Source: Acanthaster planci (taxonomy: Eukaryota; Echinodermata; Asteroidea; Valvatida; Acanthasteridae). From it: a stretch of DNA of 64,000 nucleotides. The translations under genes were made by a program, and so were the position numbers. This document shows, in pieces, positions 51,201 to 61,332 of the stretch. The notes under the pieces were generated by a model. That model saw only the letters and a program-made list of their open reading frames with translations. It did no database searches and had not been told where the DNA came from. The first letter of the stretch is position 1. The number at the start of each line of letters is the position of its first letter. The DNA lies in NCBI RefSeq assembly GCF_001949145.1, contig NW_019091395.1, forward strand, positions 640,239-704,238, in the 5' to 3' direction.

Positions 51201-54200
51201 TGGTCAAGAACCCTCTGATCTAGGTTTTTCCTATATGTACCTCCCCCCCCGGCCCCACAGGCAAGGACTGTCTAATATGAGATATTTTTCAAGCTTTCTT
51301 TTAAACGCTTTACATTTCACTTTCTGTTTTCTCTTTAAGTCTCTGTTGTTTACTGTCCAGTACTGGAGCCTCAGTGAGCAGATCTGATCAGACAAGAACA
51401 CTGCGAACAGGCCGACTGGCGCTTTTCTTGTTTTCCCCAGTTTTCTGCTTGAACAAACAAATAGTGCTTGCACCCCACCATATTTGTGGATCACATATTC
51501 CTTCAAGAGAACCTGTCTCCGCTACATGTACTTTAATGGATGAGTATGCGAACCTCATTTCCTGCATTGGACTGAAAAATAACTGTGTGTTTACAGTAAA
51601 CGCTGAGTTGATTCTCCATACATTCAGGGATTCCATCAAACATTGGAATATTCATTTTAGAAACAGAATATTCAAAGCAGAAAATCCATGATAAAAAATT
51701 GGAAACATTCAATAACGTTATAGTGGCAAAATCTGAGGCTGTATTTGAAGGTGACAGTTTCCTCAACTTTTTGTCAAAACATGAACATGTCATTTTTGCT
51801 TTTGAAGGAATTTGGTACAATATTCTAATCTACGGTACGACTGAATAAAAATTTTATCACCGTCTTTCCCAAAATATTGATTGTAAACACGTGTTCAATA
51901 AAAGTAGCAAAATAATAGAGCAACTATAAACAAAAGATCATCACTGATACACACAAGTAATTTTCCTAAGGTATCCGCAGCAGCCGGACATGTGCCGTAC
52001 ATGTACCTAGATGATTTTTTTCACGGTGTTACTGTGAGCTCATGTTTCTTTTTAAGACAATCAGTACCCTGGATCGTGAATCAACATCAGGGACCTTCTG
52101 AGGGTCGCTGACACCGACATTTAAAGGTGGTGCAGCAACTCAACGTTTGATGTGCTTTATCAAAGAGTATAACACTGCCTTTGGAATCTTACACACATAT
52201 TCACGACCCACATGAAGAAGCTGAACTTAGTGCTGTACAAGTAAGTGTTAGGCCTCATGTTGTGTTTGGACATGGTTTGGCAATTGTTGGCTGCACATCG
52301 GTTCAGTTCTGGTTTGGATAATTTGAGGAGTCAGGTTGGTGTAGTGGTTCTCTCCTCGCCTTTCACTTCTGCGGTCCGGGTTCGAATTCCGGCTTGGTCC
52401 AGGTGTGGATTGGGTTTTCAGTCCCTACCTGATTCCATGGGTTTTACCCAGAATAAATCACCCTGCAACACCAAAGGGCTTGCTACGAATGTGCCTCAGT
52501 ATTNNNNNNNNNNNNNNNNNNNNNNNNNNNNNNNNNNNNNNNNNNNNNNNNNNNNNNNNNNNNNNNNNNNNNNNNNNNNNNNNNNNNNNNNNNNNNNNNN
52601 NNNNNNNNNNNNNNNNNNNNNNNNNNNNNNNNNNNNNNNNNNNNNNNNNNNNNNNNNNNNNNNNNNNNNNNNNNNNNNNNNNNNNNNNNNNNNNNNNNNN
52701 NNNNNNNNNNNNNNNNNNNNNNNNNNNNNNNNNNNNNNNNNNNNNNNNNNNNNNNNNNNNNNNNNNNNNNNNNNNNNNNNNNNNNNNNNNNNNNNNNNNN
52801 NNNNNNNNNNNNNNNNNNNNNNNNNNNNNNNNNNNNNNNNNNNNNNNNNNNNNNNNNNNNNNNNNNNNNNNNNNNNNNNNNNNNNNNNNNNNNNNNNNNN
52901 NNNNNNNNNNNNNNNNNNNNNNNNNNNNNNNNNNNNNNNNNNNNNNNNNNNNNNNNNNNNNNNNNNNNNNNNNNNAAGAACATGTGTATATACAATGGAT
53001 AAATCTTTTACTTCTTCTTCCATCCTCATGCAACTTCAATTTCAACAGAGATTTCAACTGTTTTCCCAGAGTTTATTAGGGAAGTTAAATTTCAAAAGGT
53101 TATGATCACCAATCATCATCAGGATGTTCAAAAGTTTTACTGAACACACAAATGAACTGGATTTTGATCAATTCATGTTCTTTTGTTGTTCATACCGGTA
53201 GATTCCACTGCTACCCTATGGCATTTGCATCCACTCGAAGATGAATAAGCTTGATACTAAGCCAGCTTTCTTTCCCAGGACAAAGTAATGTATCGGCTGA
53301 AAGCATACAGCCACGTACATGTACAAGATCAATAGAGTAAATTTTCCATCAAAGCTGATTATTATAGATTAAAAAAAGTAACCAAAAAAGTGTGTTTCTT
53401 TTGCCCGACAAGTCCCACCATAGTGAGGGGATAATCTTGCACAACTATTTTGATGTTGGCCCACCAAGCACCACCCTGGGGAAGGTATAATCTTACACAA
53501 CTATTTTGTTGTTGGCCCAACAACTCCCACCCTGGGGAAGGTATAATCTTACACAACTATTTTGTTGTTGGCCCAACAAACCTCACCCTGGGGAGGGGGT
53601 AATCTTACATATTTCTTGGCAGTCTCAGAGTGGGCCTTGATGACAAAGTCAATCAGCTGGTTGGTCTCGGGATCTTCTTCTAATGCCTGAATGGACTGGT
53701 CCACGTCTCTCTCCTCATCCAGCGGGTCCAGAGTGAATGGCTGGATGTCGGCAAACTCTGTCTCCTTTTGTTTGTTGGGGATTCGGCCTATCCGCACGGC
53801 TGTAGACCGAGAAAAGACAAACCACAGCCATTTTATTTTTCATAGTTTTAGAAACCGTTTTTTGGGGAGGGTCCCTGCATCTTTTTTTCTTTATAATGTC
53901 TACTCTGTGTATATGTGAACAAGTGGCAGCATGGTTGTACATCTTATGCAGTTTCTTTATGCAGTTTCTTTGGTGGGGACGTACATGTATGACCGCACAG
54001 GTTCATAAGCATTTAGTATGGGTTACTCTAAGTACATGTACATGTACTTAGCCCTCTCTTGTTGGAATGTGCGTCCGGCAAACGGGTTTAAGGATCCATG
54101 AAATGCATTTTCTTAGAAGCACTTTTTGAGTATCCCTGTACTTTTCTTCAATGTATAAAGACTGCTTGACATGGTTTGTTGAATTACATAAACTGAAAAG

Positions 54201-57200
54201 TGCACTTTTAAACATTCCAAATTGACAAAGAATTTACGGACAAGTGAGGGCGCTTTTGCTTTGATGTACTGTAAATCAAGGAAGACATGGTTCAGTTTGC
54301 ATGTTTTCATGTTCAAATTATCTCCAAACTGCTATCTGAAAACATGAAAGGTTGTTTACTGGCTTATTCAACAATAAATTGCCAAAGGAAATTTAATCTG
54401 CGATAGAAGTGCTTAAGAAGAAATACTGTAGTTCTATTTCATGGTCCCTTTAAAGCAGTCCCAGCCTCTTGGCTGGTGAGCAGACATGGGGATGTCACTC
54501 AACATGTAATTTTGCGTGTGATAACATTTATCTTGCACAAAAAATATTCAATTATTATTCTTATTCAAAAAATTTGGTCTTGCATGGAATATAGGTCTTG
54601 CATGAAATTTTATTTAAGTTTGGCTGCATCAAAAATTTATAATGAGTACAATATGTTCATTGCTAACGTCATATTTGACAGAATTTTGATGACGTTCGAG
54701 AATTTTGACAGAAACTGCATGACGTTCGAGAATACCGAAAATGCTGTCACATGGAATGCTCTAAAATTCCATGCGCGATTTTCATTTTGCCGGTTATTTT
54801 GGAAATAACTCCGCTGAAAATAAAATTAAAATTAACAACTCTGAGCATCAGATTTTCATCATGAATCGTATTTTATGTTTCGAGCATCATTTTTTGCGAA
54901 TATCATTCAGAATGACAGATTTTCTTTTGAGAAAAACTGTTCTGAAGAGAAAAATCGCTGAGCGTCGCCATTCCGTGGAGGGGCTCATGAATATCAAATA
55001 AAAAAGAGGGCGCACTATCTGGGTTGATGTCAAAGGTCAAACAGGCCACGATGCAGCAAAATGTTTCTCTAACGTCACCGCGAGAGATTGATGAAAGCCG
55101 CAAGATTGCCACGATTGGTATTTTGGACTGCGGTTTTTGGGAATATACTTGAAGAAAATGTGATCGGTCCAGTCGTAAAAGGATGATGGTCTGGCGGTGC
55201 GTTTTTGCGCTCTTTTTTAAAGCTTGTGTTGTACATCGATATACGGATTTACTCGGTTTTTTTGCAGTCGATTTTTTTGAAACTAATGACAGAATCGAAT
55301 GACATTTGCGACTGCCGACTTCGGGACCCGATTAATTGTGAGAGGTACTTTTTAATTTTGTGATTATGGTTTTAATATGTGTAAATATCATCACCTTTCA
55401 CCACATATAAATCTGTGTAAATTAACCTCAGGGATTATCACTCCTCAGTCAATTCTGTTTGCTTGGATTTTAACAGGGAGTTCATGTCCCTCAAAATGCT
55501 AACATTCAAGATTTTAATTAACTCCAATTAAGTTGCAAGGTTGACATGGTCATCACTGTTCTACATATCAGTCATGACTTCCCTCATTACATCAAACATT
55601 GGAAATTAATTCACTGCTGTTCACTTCAGGAAAACTGAACCCCCTAAGTTGAACATTATCTAATGGTCCATATTTTGAGGAACCTGCCACATATAGATGA
55701 GAATAAGCCATGAACGTGACTGTGTATGTACATGTATGTGTACGGCTTCAATTTTTACCTTTCTTTTTTTTTAAACTAACACCTTTAAAACCTGCACCAG
55801 CAAGGAGCTCAGCGCATCCAGCTCTCTCCTTAAAGGGCAGCTGGGCTCTATTTGTTTCAATACAAACCTTTGTGTCTCAGTTAACCTGATTTGCAACTTT
55901 TTTTCACGGTTTCAATTTGTCTTTTTAGGCCCACTGCCTCTTTGTTTTTCTGTGTTAATGGGTGTTTCCATATTCATGAGCAAAACTGTGATGTCATCCC
56001 TGGAAGAAAGCCTTAATGTTACCTTGATTGTACATGTATGTACACAAAAAAGTACAGCATATTTGTAGATTTTGCAGGACTAAATTTTTTTATATTTGCT
56101 GATTCATTGCTGTTTATGGGTAGAGTAATGAACAAGTGTCAGTCCCCTTTCTCAGAAATGTTTTCAGTCAGTACAGGTACATGTATATATGCTTGGCTCA
56201 CAGTTTGAACAGAAAAACCTAAAAGCACCAAACAAAGGCTGCATCTGAGCATGTACATGTACATGTACTTCAGGTCTACTGGTAACTGTGTGGAGAAGCG
56301 CAGACAACAGATGTAGCCACGGCTTTGGAAGTGCCCTTTGGACACAGGGTTAAGTCTTCCCCAGATGACATTACGATAACAGCGCCCTCAGTTCTCTGGA
56401 ACAGCACCGATAAGTTTAAAAGTCTTAAAAAGTGCACTTTTAAATGCATTTAGCCAAATAGGAATGTAACACGATGGAGAAAGTGCAAAGTTGCAGGGAA
56501 AAAATGTGTTGAAGAGAACTTCACTATGGCTACACTTTATATGTAAAGCAGAAGTTGGAAAAAAGCAAAAAAGCAAAAAAGCAACTCATTGAGGGAGTGG
56601 GCTTTCCCCATTGGGGACCGGGTAGGGTTTGAGATGAAAAAAGCAATGGACATGGATTTGAGTGACATCCAGTGTACTAGTACATGTCTTTTGATGTCAG
56701 TGAAACTTTAGAGTGTTGGCGTATGGCACCCTGAGTTACCCTACATGTACAAGTACCGGTACATAAATGTAAAGTTTATGGTATTAATGTACGAGTACAT
56801 GTACGATGAGAATGCAGAGAACAAATGAATATACTACTCAAAACAAGGTAAGTACCACTTTTTATTTTGTTCACACTTTTTTTTCTGTATGAGATATTTT
56901 ACTGCTGAAAAAGTGCTTTTGATGTTTCGAAAAATAATAAAAAAAAATATTTATTCCAGTGAGAACACCATCTAGACAAACAAAAAATGAAACTCATTGC
57001 TTGGAGAAAAATTACAAATTTGGAAAAAAGTGGTCCTTAATTTTTTTTTAGTAGTATATGATATGTGCCGACAACAAATCTTTGGGCTGGGTGAGATTGA
57101 AAGATGAAGGAACAGAAGCAACTACGGTACCACAGCAGTAAAATGCTCTGACTTTCCAGGAATTTCAACAGCTGACATTTTGACAAAGCCAGAGTTCTCA

Positions 57201-60200
57201 CCAAAATGGCCAGACATGTGAACCTTGCACGAGACTTTAAAACATACCAGTGCATTTGTACCAAAAAAAAGAACCAAACAAAAAAAACATGATTATTTAT
57301 CATTAGATGTACCTGTTACTACACCTCCAAAATGTCAACATGTATGAGTCAAACATTCCTGAATTCTAGAAAAATCCACAGAAAGTATGAGTTGGAAACT
57401 TCGATTTTCTAAAGTGCAATATACAGTCACGTCTGAGGCATGTGGTGCATGTGGCTGAGGTACTGGTGGCAATCTACAAGTACATGTACATGTATGTACC
57501 TACTACATACATGTGACTGTACATGTACAGGTACATGTACAGTACATCCCTTCTCTGTAGTGTATTTCTGAAGCCACTGCAAGTGTGCACGGTTCCAATC
57601 AAAGGGACATAAAAACTGACTCCATTTTAAACTTCAGGGAAAACTTTAAGCCCCCTCCCCTCCACTATAAGGGCTCTTGTTTACACGTCCATGTCCATCC
57701 TGTTTGTTAGTTTACCAAGACTCATTTATACAGACCTCTTTACCTATCCGATACATTTCTCTTGCATATCTTTTCTCTCTCCTTTCTGCATTTTTACAGA
57801 ATGCGAGATGACTATCAAAACAACCTATGAGCAACACTGAGTATACCGCTTACGGCACGCAGGGCACCAGTTTGCCATATGTGCCAGTAATTAACAAGAA
57901 CAACGGGAACAGGAAAATGGGAGCGTTTACATGTACATTGTATTCTTACTCAATATTTTAAAATGTATGGTTACTTTTACTTCATAATGGGCAACCGTCA
58001 TCTGTTATTAAAATACCGTACTAAGGGCTCCCACTACGGTACATATAACGCATAGTACATCGACCGTGTACCGTGTATGTTAGAGCACATTTGCATGCTG
58101 ATCATATCATTATACTGTCACATTGTGAACAACAGAAAATGTGCATCGTTGTTTGGCCGATCTACCGGTACATTCAAATGAATTCCTCATGGTAATGTAC
58201 ATGCATTTGGCAAACCTGTTGTCCTTTCAATCAAGCCCTGATGACTATTATAAATGCGTTGGCTACTGAAACAAATCCGTTAAAGACGATGTACAACAAA
58301 GAAGATGACGACAGCTTTCGTGTTTTCTTCTTTTTTACAAGTTGGTGTCTTGTAACAAAAAGTGCACCCCTTATTTGAACCATACACAAACAATAGGAAA
58401 TACTCAGTGTACTGTGTGCATGTACCGTATTTACATGCAAAACAAAACAAAGCCCCCGAAACAAACCTGGTTACACTGCGCATGTATGTTCCTGGTACTT
58501 GTACAGGTGTATTTGCATATACATGTAGTTCTCTGCATGTGAGCACAGCCCGAGTTTGGAAAACACTTGTACGTGTACATGTAACGGTGAATTGCATTTA
58601 CATGTAAGTACCATGGTGCCAGCAGAGGGCTTGCCACGGTTAAGCAATCAGCATAATCAACACCCGTTTTGCACATCCACTCATGAGCAACCGAGCAATG
58701 CAAACAGTCAATGCGCTCACCGTCTGTGAACAGGAATCACGGCGTGGCAGGCTACAGTAAGAGTGATGGGAAAAATTGGAACAGCATTGTGGGAACTTTC
58801 TGTTTCCACAACGTGTGATTTCCACAAAAGCAAAGTTACCAGCACATACATAGCACGTCTTCCTCAGACAGTGCAAACTGCCCTAAAAAAGCCAAATATT
58901 TGATCTTTGGGGTTATTTACTTTGTATACATATACATGTATTTCCCATCTTTGGGCCAGAAAATCTCAGTTACAGAGAAATGATAGAAAAAAAAAACCAG
59001 TTTGTATCTGTTGAGACAGCCAATCAGAAGCTTGCACCACTTCAACATTACATGTCTTGCCATACGCAGCAAGGTATGAGACGGAGAGAACCCCTCATGC
59101 TTTGTGTTGGTCATTGTCTCGCAGGAGTCTGGGGAATTCCTTTCAGACATCTTGGGGGGATGTGTTAAGTAACAATAGTCTGGAATGTGTAAAGGGATTG
59201 GATATGTTGGGGGGGTACCCCTCGGTCTCATTTCTTGCTGGGTATATGTCTTGCAATGCCATATCAATATCAGTCAACATACCGGTGCATGTACAATGCA
59301 CATATTGCCACTCTCCTCCAACAGACTGGCACTGCAGATACAGTTTCCATGCCTGTTACTGGTACATACGATATTTACACAAGGAATGCCGGAAGCTAGA
59401 CCGGAAACGTTTAGTTTCTGGTAGCAGATTAATCTAAGGAGAATGCCATTACTGCATAATCTTTAATGTATGCATGTGCATATATGCCCTTACTTCATTC
59501 ACCGTTACGCATCTTGTTCTTCCACAAGTTTTGCTGGGTCATTCCACGAGGTTGGGGCACAATTTGTGCCGGTGTCCTTGTCACATCCAAAACTTTTACC
59601 ACTTGTCATGAGCTGTAGAGTAAGTAATTTACTCTTTTAAAATGACACACCTCTGTATTCAGCCTTGCAAGATGTACATGTATAACAATGCCAATTTGGA
59701 TTCCACATGCAGGGAAATAATTGTTCATTTTTACGGAACCCATGTAACAAATTGAAAACGTCACAAATTGTGCCCCAACCTCATGGAATGACCCAGCTCT
59801 CCAGTAAGAGTTTCCCACCATCCCCAGCCCCAAAGTCCCACAGTGCCATTTGCCATTTAAATTTCAAAACACAAGATAACTCCCATCAAAAAACATTCTA
59901 ACCTCTCCACTCTATCGCGGTTATCGCTGACTTGACAATACTCACCTGATTATCTTGATTGATACCTTAAACTAAGGGGCCGCCTTCCTTTCAACCAAAC
60001 CTAGCCACCCACTCAAAACAATGTCCCAAGACTGATTACACGGCTTTGATAACTGCAGTACCCTGTGCCAACGATCACTATTTAATGCTGACAGAGGAAT
60101 TTTTCCACTGATTTCTGCCAGCCCAAAGCCTTTTGTTACAAAAACGGTCTGCTGACCCTGCACAAACAGGCTTTCCGTTACAACCACACTTTCCAGCCAG

Positions 60201-61028
60201 ATCTGCACCAAATTTTCGCTCACTGTAAGCACGGCCATGAAAATGGGGCTTCCTCATCAAAGCATACAATGCACACTGCATGCAGCTCAGTCATCACAGC
60301 GGTCACGCCTCAGAGCTTACCCACTGCCCATTTCCACTTATCCTTGTTCATGGCAGCTGTAAATTAGATTAATTTCCCCCTCCCCTGCGTGCGTGTATTG
60401 CGCCAGACCTAATTTAGCACCTCATGATGGTCTCTAACTGACCCAAGGGCCCAGTGCAGCCATCCGACGCAGGTACTGGTACTGCCATCATTCAAGACAC
60501 AATAACCTACATACCGGTAGATGTCACACCAAGTTCTTGCAGGCTCATTTTGCATCACTGCATGCTACCTCTCCACACCACGGGGGAAGAGGTAGCATGA
60601 GATTCCCTCATGTCCCCAGCGCACCTGTAGATTGTGGCTTTTCTCATTGCTGGCTCACATGATGGATCCCTACTAGTGCCTAATACAACATGTAGACGTA
60701 CAACAGTGCCTTGTACTACAGCAGGGTTGAAGATGTGTCCATGTGCAGACTGTGGTCACATATGACCCCTTTTTTATTTGGCCATCGGCTCTATATAGTC
60801 AGAGCAGATACTTGTATGAGTATGGATGGTGGAGTGCTGCTTGAGACTGTTCCCAATGCCAAAATAACTTTGTCCCAATCACTCACCATCTTTGGACATG
60901 CCCAGCTCAATGCACTTCCTGTACCGGCATGCTGGGCACCGGTTCCGCTGCTGCCGACTGACCTCGCATTTACCCCCTCGTACGCACACATACTCCTTCT
61001 GTCTTCTGAGACAGCGACGGAAGAACCC
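20717..61028 (-). CDS. Nuclear receptor, NR1-like, 3' six exons (5' partial)
   Basis: Joined exons on the - strand: 61028-60887, 53799-53609, 44710-44620, 27756-27664, 24578-24312, 21258-20717. They give 441 residues in one continuous frame, all introns GT-AG with matching phases. Residues 1-39 are the second zinc finger, GFFRRCLRRQ with ligands C15, C21, C31, C34, then CRYRKCIELGMSKDAVRIGR (34-53). A hinge follows. The ligand-binding domain runs from about residue 110, with the signature IPGFALLDQHDQ at 171-182 and the AF-2 helix LYKEVY at 336-341. About 100 acidic residues follow. Known for the family: a ligand- or haem-regulated transcription factor that binds DNA through two fingers and recruits coregulators through AF-2. 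The finger and A-box resemble NR1 groups (E78/E75/REV-ERB/PPAR type), but I cannot assign an orthologue. The first finger is absent from the window. Confidence 0.93.
21641..22330. other. Assembly gap
   Basis: 690 consecutive N. Confidence 1.
22850..23002 (-). mobile_element. tRNA-derived SINE, copy 3 (inverted)
   Basis: Read on the - strand: GGAGTCAGGGTGGCGTAGTG (A-box region), CTGGTTTAATTCCCGGCTCG (decayed B box), GGTCCACGTGTGGATTGAG, ACCTGATTCCTGGGTTT, then TTTTCCTCC. The order is the same as in the copies at 52328 and 61333. The distal end is uncertain and may extend to about 22700. Confidence 0.72.
24312..24578 (-). CDS. Nuclear receptor exon: helices 4-8 of the ligand-binding domain
   Basis: The acceptor is TTTTTTCAACCAG and the donor is GTATGT. 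It encodes FALLDQHDQMILIKAGFFEI, LTVQDSIELVLYDAF, MPQELVESLYDFAGRL and MTELALLSAIVLYAD. The DQ..LIKAGFFE block is the ligand-binding-domain signature shared by REV-ERB, E75 and PPAR-like receptors. Confidence 0.96.
26239..27655. mobile_element. hAT-like DNA transposon (non-autonomous or degraded), 1.4 kb
   Basis: Ends are TAGGGGTGTATC on the left and the inverse of TAGGGTTGTAACGATTCA on the right. The first ten terminal bases agree at nine positions, in the style of hAT elements. The right subterminal region has three ATCGCGAT motifs and the left has ATACGTATCG. It is flanked by 8-base direct repeats CAACTCAC (26231-26238) and CCACTCAC (27656-27663), 7 of 8 identical. No transposase is recognisable. 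A 14-base tandem repeat lies inside. Confidence 0.82.
26326..26410. repeat. 14-base tandem repeat
   Basis: About six units of GGTAACTTACCAAT with single-base variants, inside the hAT-like element. Confidence 0.9.
27664..27756 (-). CDS. Nuclear receptor exon: helix 3 of the ligand-binding domain
   Basis: The acceptor is GATGTCTTTCAG. It encodes MNGLQMWCDVVTQTLALFIK and RIVTFCKYIP plus the first base of Gly. The W...F.K.IVTFCK.IPG pattern is the helix 3 to loop region of nuclear receptors. The donor GTGAGTGG coincides exactly with the target-site duplication of the hAT-like element behind it. Confidence 0.95.
29750..29767. repeat. (AC)n microsatellite
   Basis: Nine AC units. Confidence 0.9.
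31618..31722. repeat. CAACA-rich low-complexity stretch
   Basis: Irregular runs of CAACACAATG-type words. A weaker patch with GAATGCAACA words lies near 28190-28265. Confidence 0.75.
32827..33056 (+). mobile_element. MITE, GGGTCATTC family, copy 2
   Basis: The left end is GGGTAATTCCAGAAAGAAGG. The right end contains GGACCTCTAATTTCTGG, its inverse in outline. It shares TTCCAAGAGTGATGAATTAA and CAGGGACAC blocks with the copy at 1386, same orientation. 230 bases, non-coding. Confidence 0.8.
34181..34302. repeat. 29-base tandem repeat
   Basis: About four units of the pattern ACTGCCCACAGCGCAATG + TAATGACACGT, with the last unit diverged. Confidence 0.92.
40487..40619. repeat. Foldback (hairpin-forming) sequence, 133 bases
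   Basis: GCGTTTCACAAGAGTTTG on the left pairs with the inverse of CAAACTCTTGGAGGCGC on the right. The inner stem GCGAAATTTGTC (40529-40540) pairs perfectly with GACAAATTTCGC (40567-40578), leaving a loop of 26 bases. It could be a small MITE or a transcribed hairpin. Confidence 0.72.
41011..41490. repeat. Minisatellite, 21-base unit
   Basis: About 20 units of AAGTCCATCACATGTCCCTGC, broken at intervals by short 10-base variants (AAGTCCCTGC or AAGTCCATGT). Since 21 is a multiple of three, several frames stay open across it on both strands. A decayed inverted relic (GGACTTGTACAGGGACTTGTG) follows at about 41600-41642. Confidence 0.95.
42860..43394. mobile_element. Possible inverted-repeat element with AGCCTGGTTTCCATATG terminus
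   Basis: The left end AGCCTGGTTTCCATATGATC, then AACGCAAACAGAGCAAA, faces a right end whose inverse reads AGCCCAGTTTGCATGTC, then AACGCAGAGAGCAAC. A second CATGTTTCCATATATCCAGG motif lies inside. The match is imperfect and the borders are approximate. Confidence 0.5.
43953..44193 (-). mobile_element. MITE with GGTTTTCCAATACTC termini, copy 2, inverted
   Basis: Ends are GGGCCGTTTTCCAATGCCC and the inverse of GTATTGGAAAACAGCCC. The interior is the reverse complement of the copy at 4632-4872, for example GATGTTTTGAGGCACTATCA and GATTGTGGGCC. Same length, 241 bases. Confidence 0.82.
44620..44710 (-). CDS. Nuclear receptor exon: start of the ligand-binding domain
   Basis: A polypyrimidine tract (CCCAACCCTTCCTTGATACAG) precedes 30 codons: EEFDDFLKGKLKVPHRVQNC, GDLKSHMDLN. 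The donor is GTAAGC. The sequence itself is poorly conserved. The exon is supported by phase match to both neighbours and by good splice sites. Confidence 0.82.
50208..50411. mobile_element. MITE with GACCGTATTCG termini
   Basis: GACCGTATTCGTGGCGTCGC on the left, then TTTCAGTCGTATTCC, against the inverse of the right end GACCGTATTCGCGGCGTCCC, then CTTCAGTCGTATTCC. The terminal inverted repeats are about 38 bases with few mismatches. Non-coding. Confidence 0.85.
50433..50483. repeat. ACATGTAC-rich simple sequence
   Basis: Overlapping TACATGTA palindromes. Similar clusters lie at 39145-39173, 56251-56269, 57478-57546 and 62051-62076. Confidence 0.9.
52328..52503 (+). mobile_element. tRNA-derived SINE, copy 1 (cut by assembly gap)
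   Basis: GGAGTCAGGTTGGTGTAGTG (A-box region) and GGGTTCGAATTCCGG (B box) are spaced as in a tRNA. They are followed by GGTCCAGGTGTGGATTGGG, ACCTGATTCCATGGGTTTT and then the gap. The most intact promoter head of the three copies. Confidence 0.82.
52504..52975. other. Assembly gap
   Basis: 472 consecutive N. Confidence 1.
53385..53608 (-). repeat. 56-base tandem repeat carrying repeated splice-donor motifs
   Basis: Nearly four units beginning at the exon boundary. On the - strand each unit starts GTAAGATTA (GCAAGATTA in the last) and continues through CCCCAGGGTG, GTTGGGCCAACA and AAAATAGTTGT. Unit starts fall at 53608, 53552, 53496 and 53440, exactly 56 bases apart. Confidence 0.92.
53609..53799 (-). 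CDS. Nuclear receptor exon: A-box and hinge
   Basis: The acceptor is CGGTCTACAG. Completes Ala, then VRIGRIPNKQKETEF, the carboxy-terminal extension of the DNA-binding domain. An acidic hinge follows (DPLDEERDVDQ, EEDPETNQ) and then IDFVIKAHSETAKKY, the start of helix 1. The donor GTAAGATTA is the first member of a 56-base tandem array. Confidence 0.93.
59061..59246 (+). mobile_element. hAT-like MITE (184-base family), copy C
   Basis: The left end CATACGCAGCAAGGTATGAG and the inverse of the right end TATACCCAGCAAGAAATGAG form terminal inverted repeats. It is flanked by the perfect 8-base direct repeat TGTCTTGC at 59053-59060 and 59247-59254. It is very close in sequence to copy A in NOSIP. 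Confidence 0.87.
59533..59797. mobile_element. MITE, GGGTCATTC family, copy 4
   Basis: GCTGGGTCATTCCACGAGG, then TTGGGGCACAATTTGTG, against the inverse of the right end, GCTGGGTCATTCCATGAGG, then TTGGGGCACAATTTGTG. The inverted repeats of about 37 bases are nearly perfect, the best preserved of this group. 265 bases. Confidence 0.88.
60887..61028 (-). CDS. Nuclear receptor exon: second zinc finger of the DNA-binding domain
   Basis: The acceptor is CGTTTCTGCAG after a T-rich tract and the donor is GTGAGT. It encodes GFFRRCLRRQKEYVCVRGGK, CEVSRQQRNRCPACRYRKC and IELGMSKD. Spacing C-X5-C-X9-C-X2-C is exactly that of nuclear receptor finger two. The exon begins on a codon boundary just before GFFRR, a usual intron position in this family. 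Confidence 0.96.
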
Positions 61029-61332
61029 CTGCAGAAACGAATTGAACAAATAAGAAAACAAACAACATGAACATTACATCCCTGAGTTCATGAATTTCTG
61101 AATAAAGCACATATACCATGTACATACATGTATGTAACACGGGGTAAGTTCTACAGGTTACCAGTGAATACTTCACAGGTTCCTCATCCAGCTACGGTAT
61201 TTTTCCCCCTTCCATACCAAATCTTTGAAATGGCTCAAGAAACAGGGGAGCTATACATTTTAATAATTAGCCTTCACCCGTAGATGGTAATTATGGAATA
61301 ATTGCTCTTTATTCTAATTCAGGATGGTGCAG

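Larger units (their letters stand above)
44711..53608 (-). other. Nuclear receptor intron, 8.9 kb
   Basis: Contains a 204-base MITE, one SINE truncated by the gap 52504-52975, several ACATGTAC clusters and a 56-base tandem array at its donor end. A frame of 93 codons at 50942-51223 has no recognisable domain. No nested gene. Confidence 0.75.
53800..60886 (-). other. Nuclear receptor intron, 7.1 kb
   Basis: Holds two inverted-repeat elements near its 5' end (59061-59246, 59533-59797) and ACATGTAC clusters. No gene recognised. Confidence 0.75.

Noticed and set aside
50942-51223. 93-codon Arg/Pro/Lys-rich frame
   Set aside because: Unrecognised composition-driven frame in an intron; nothing but openness supports it.
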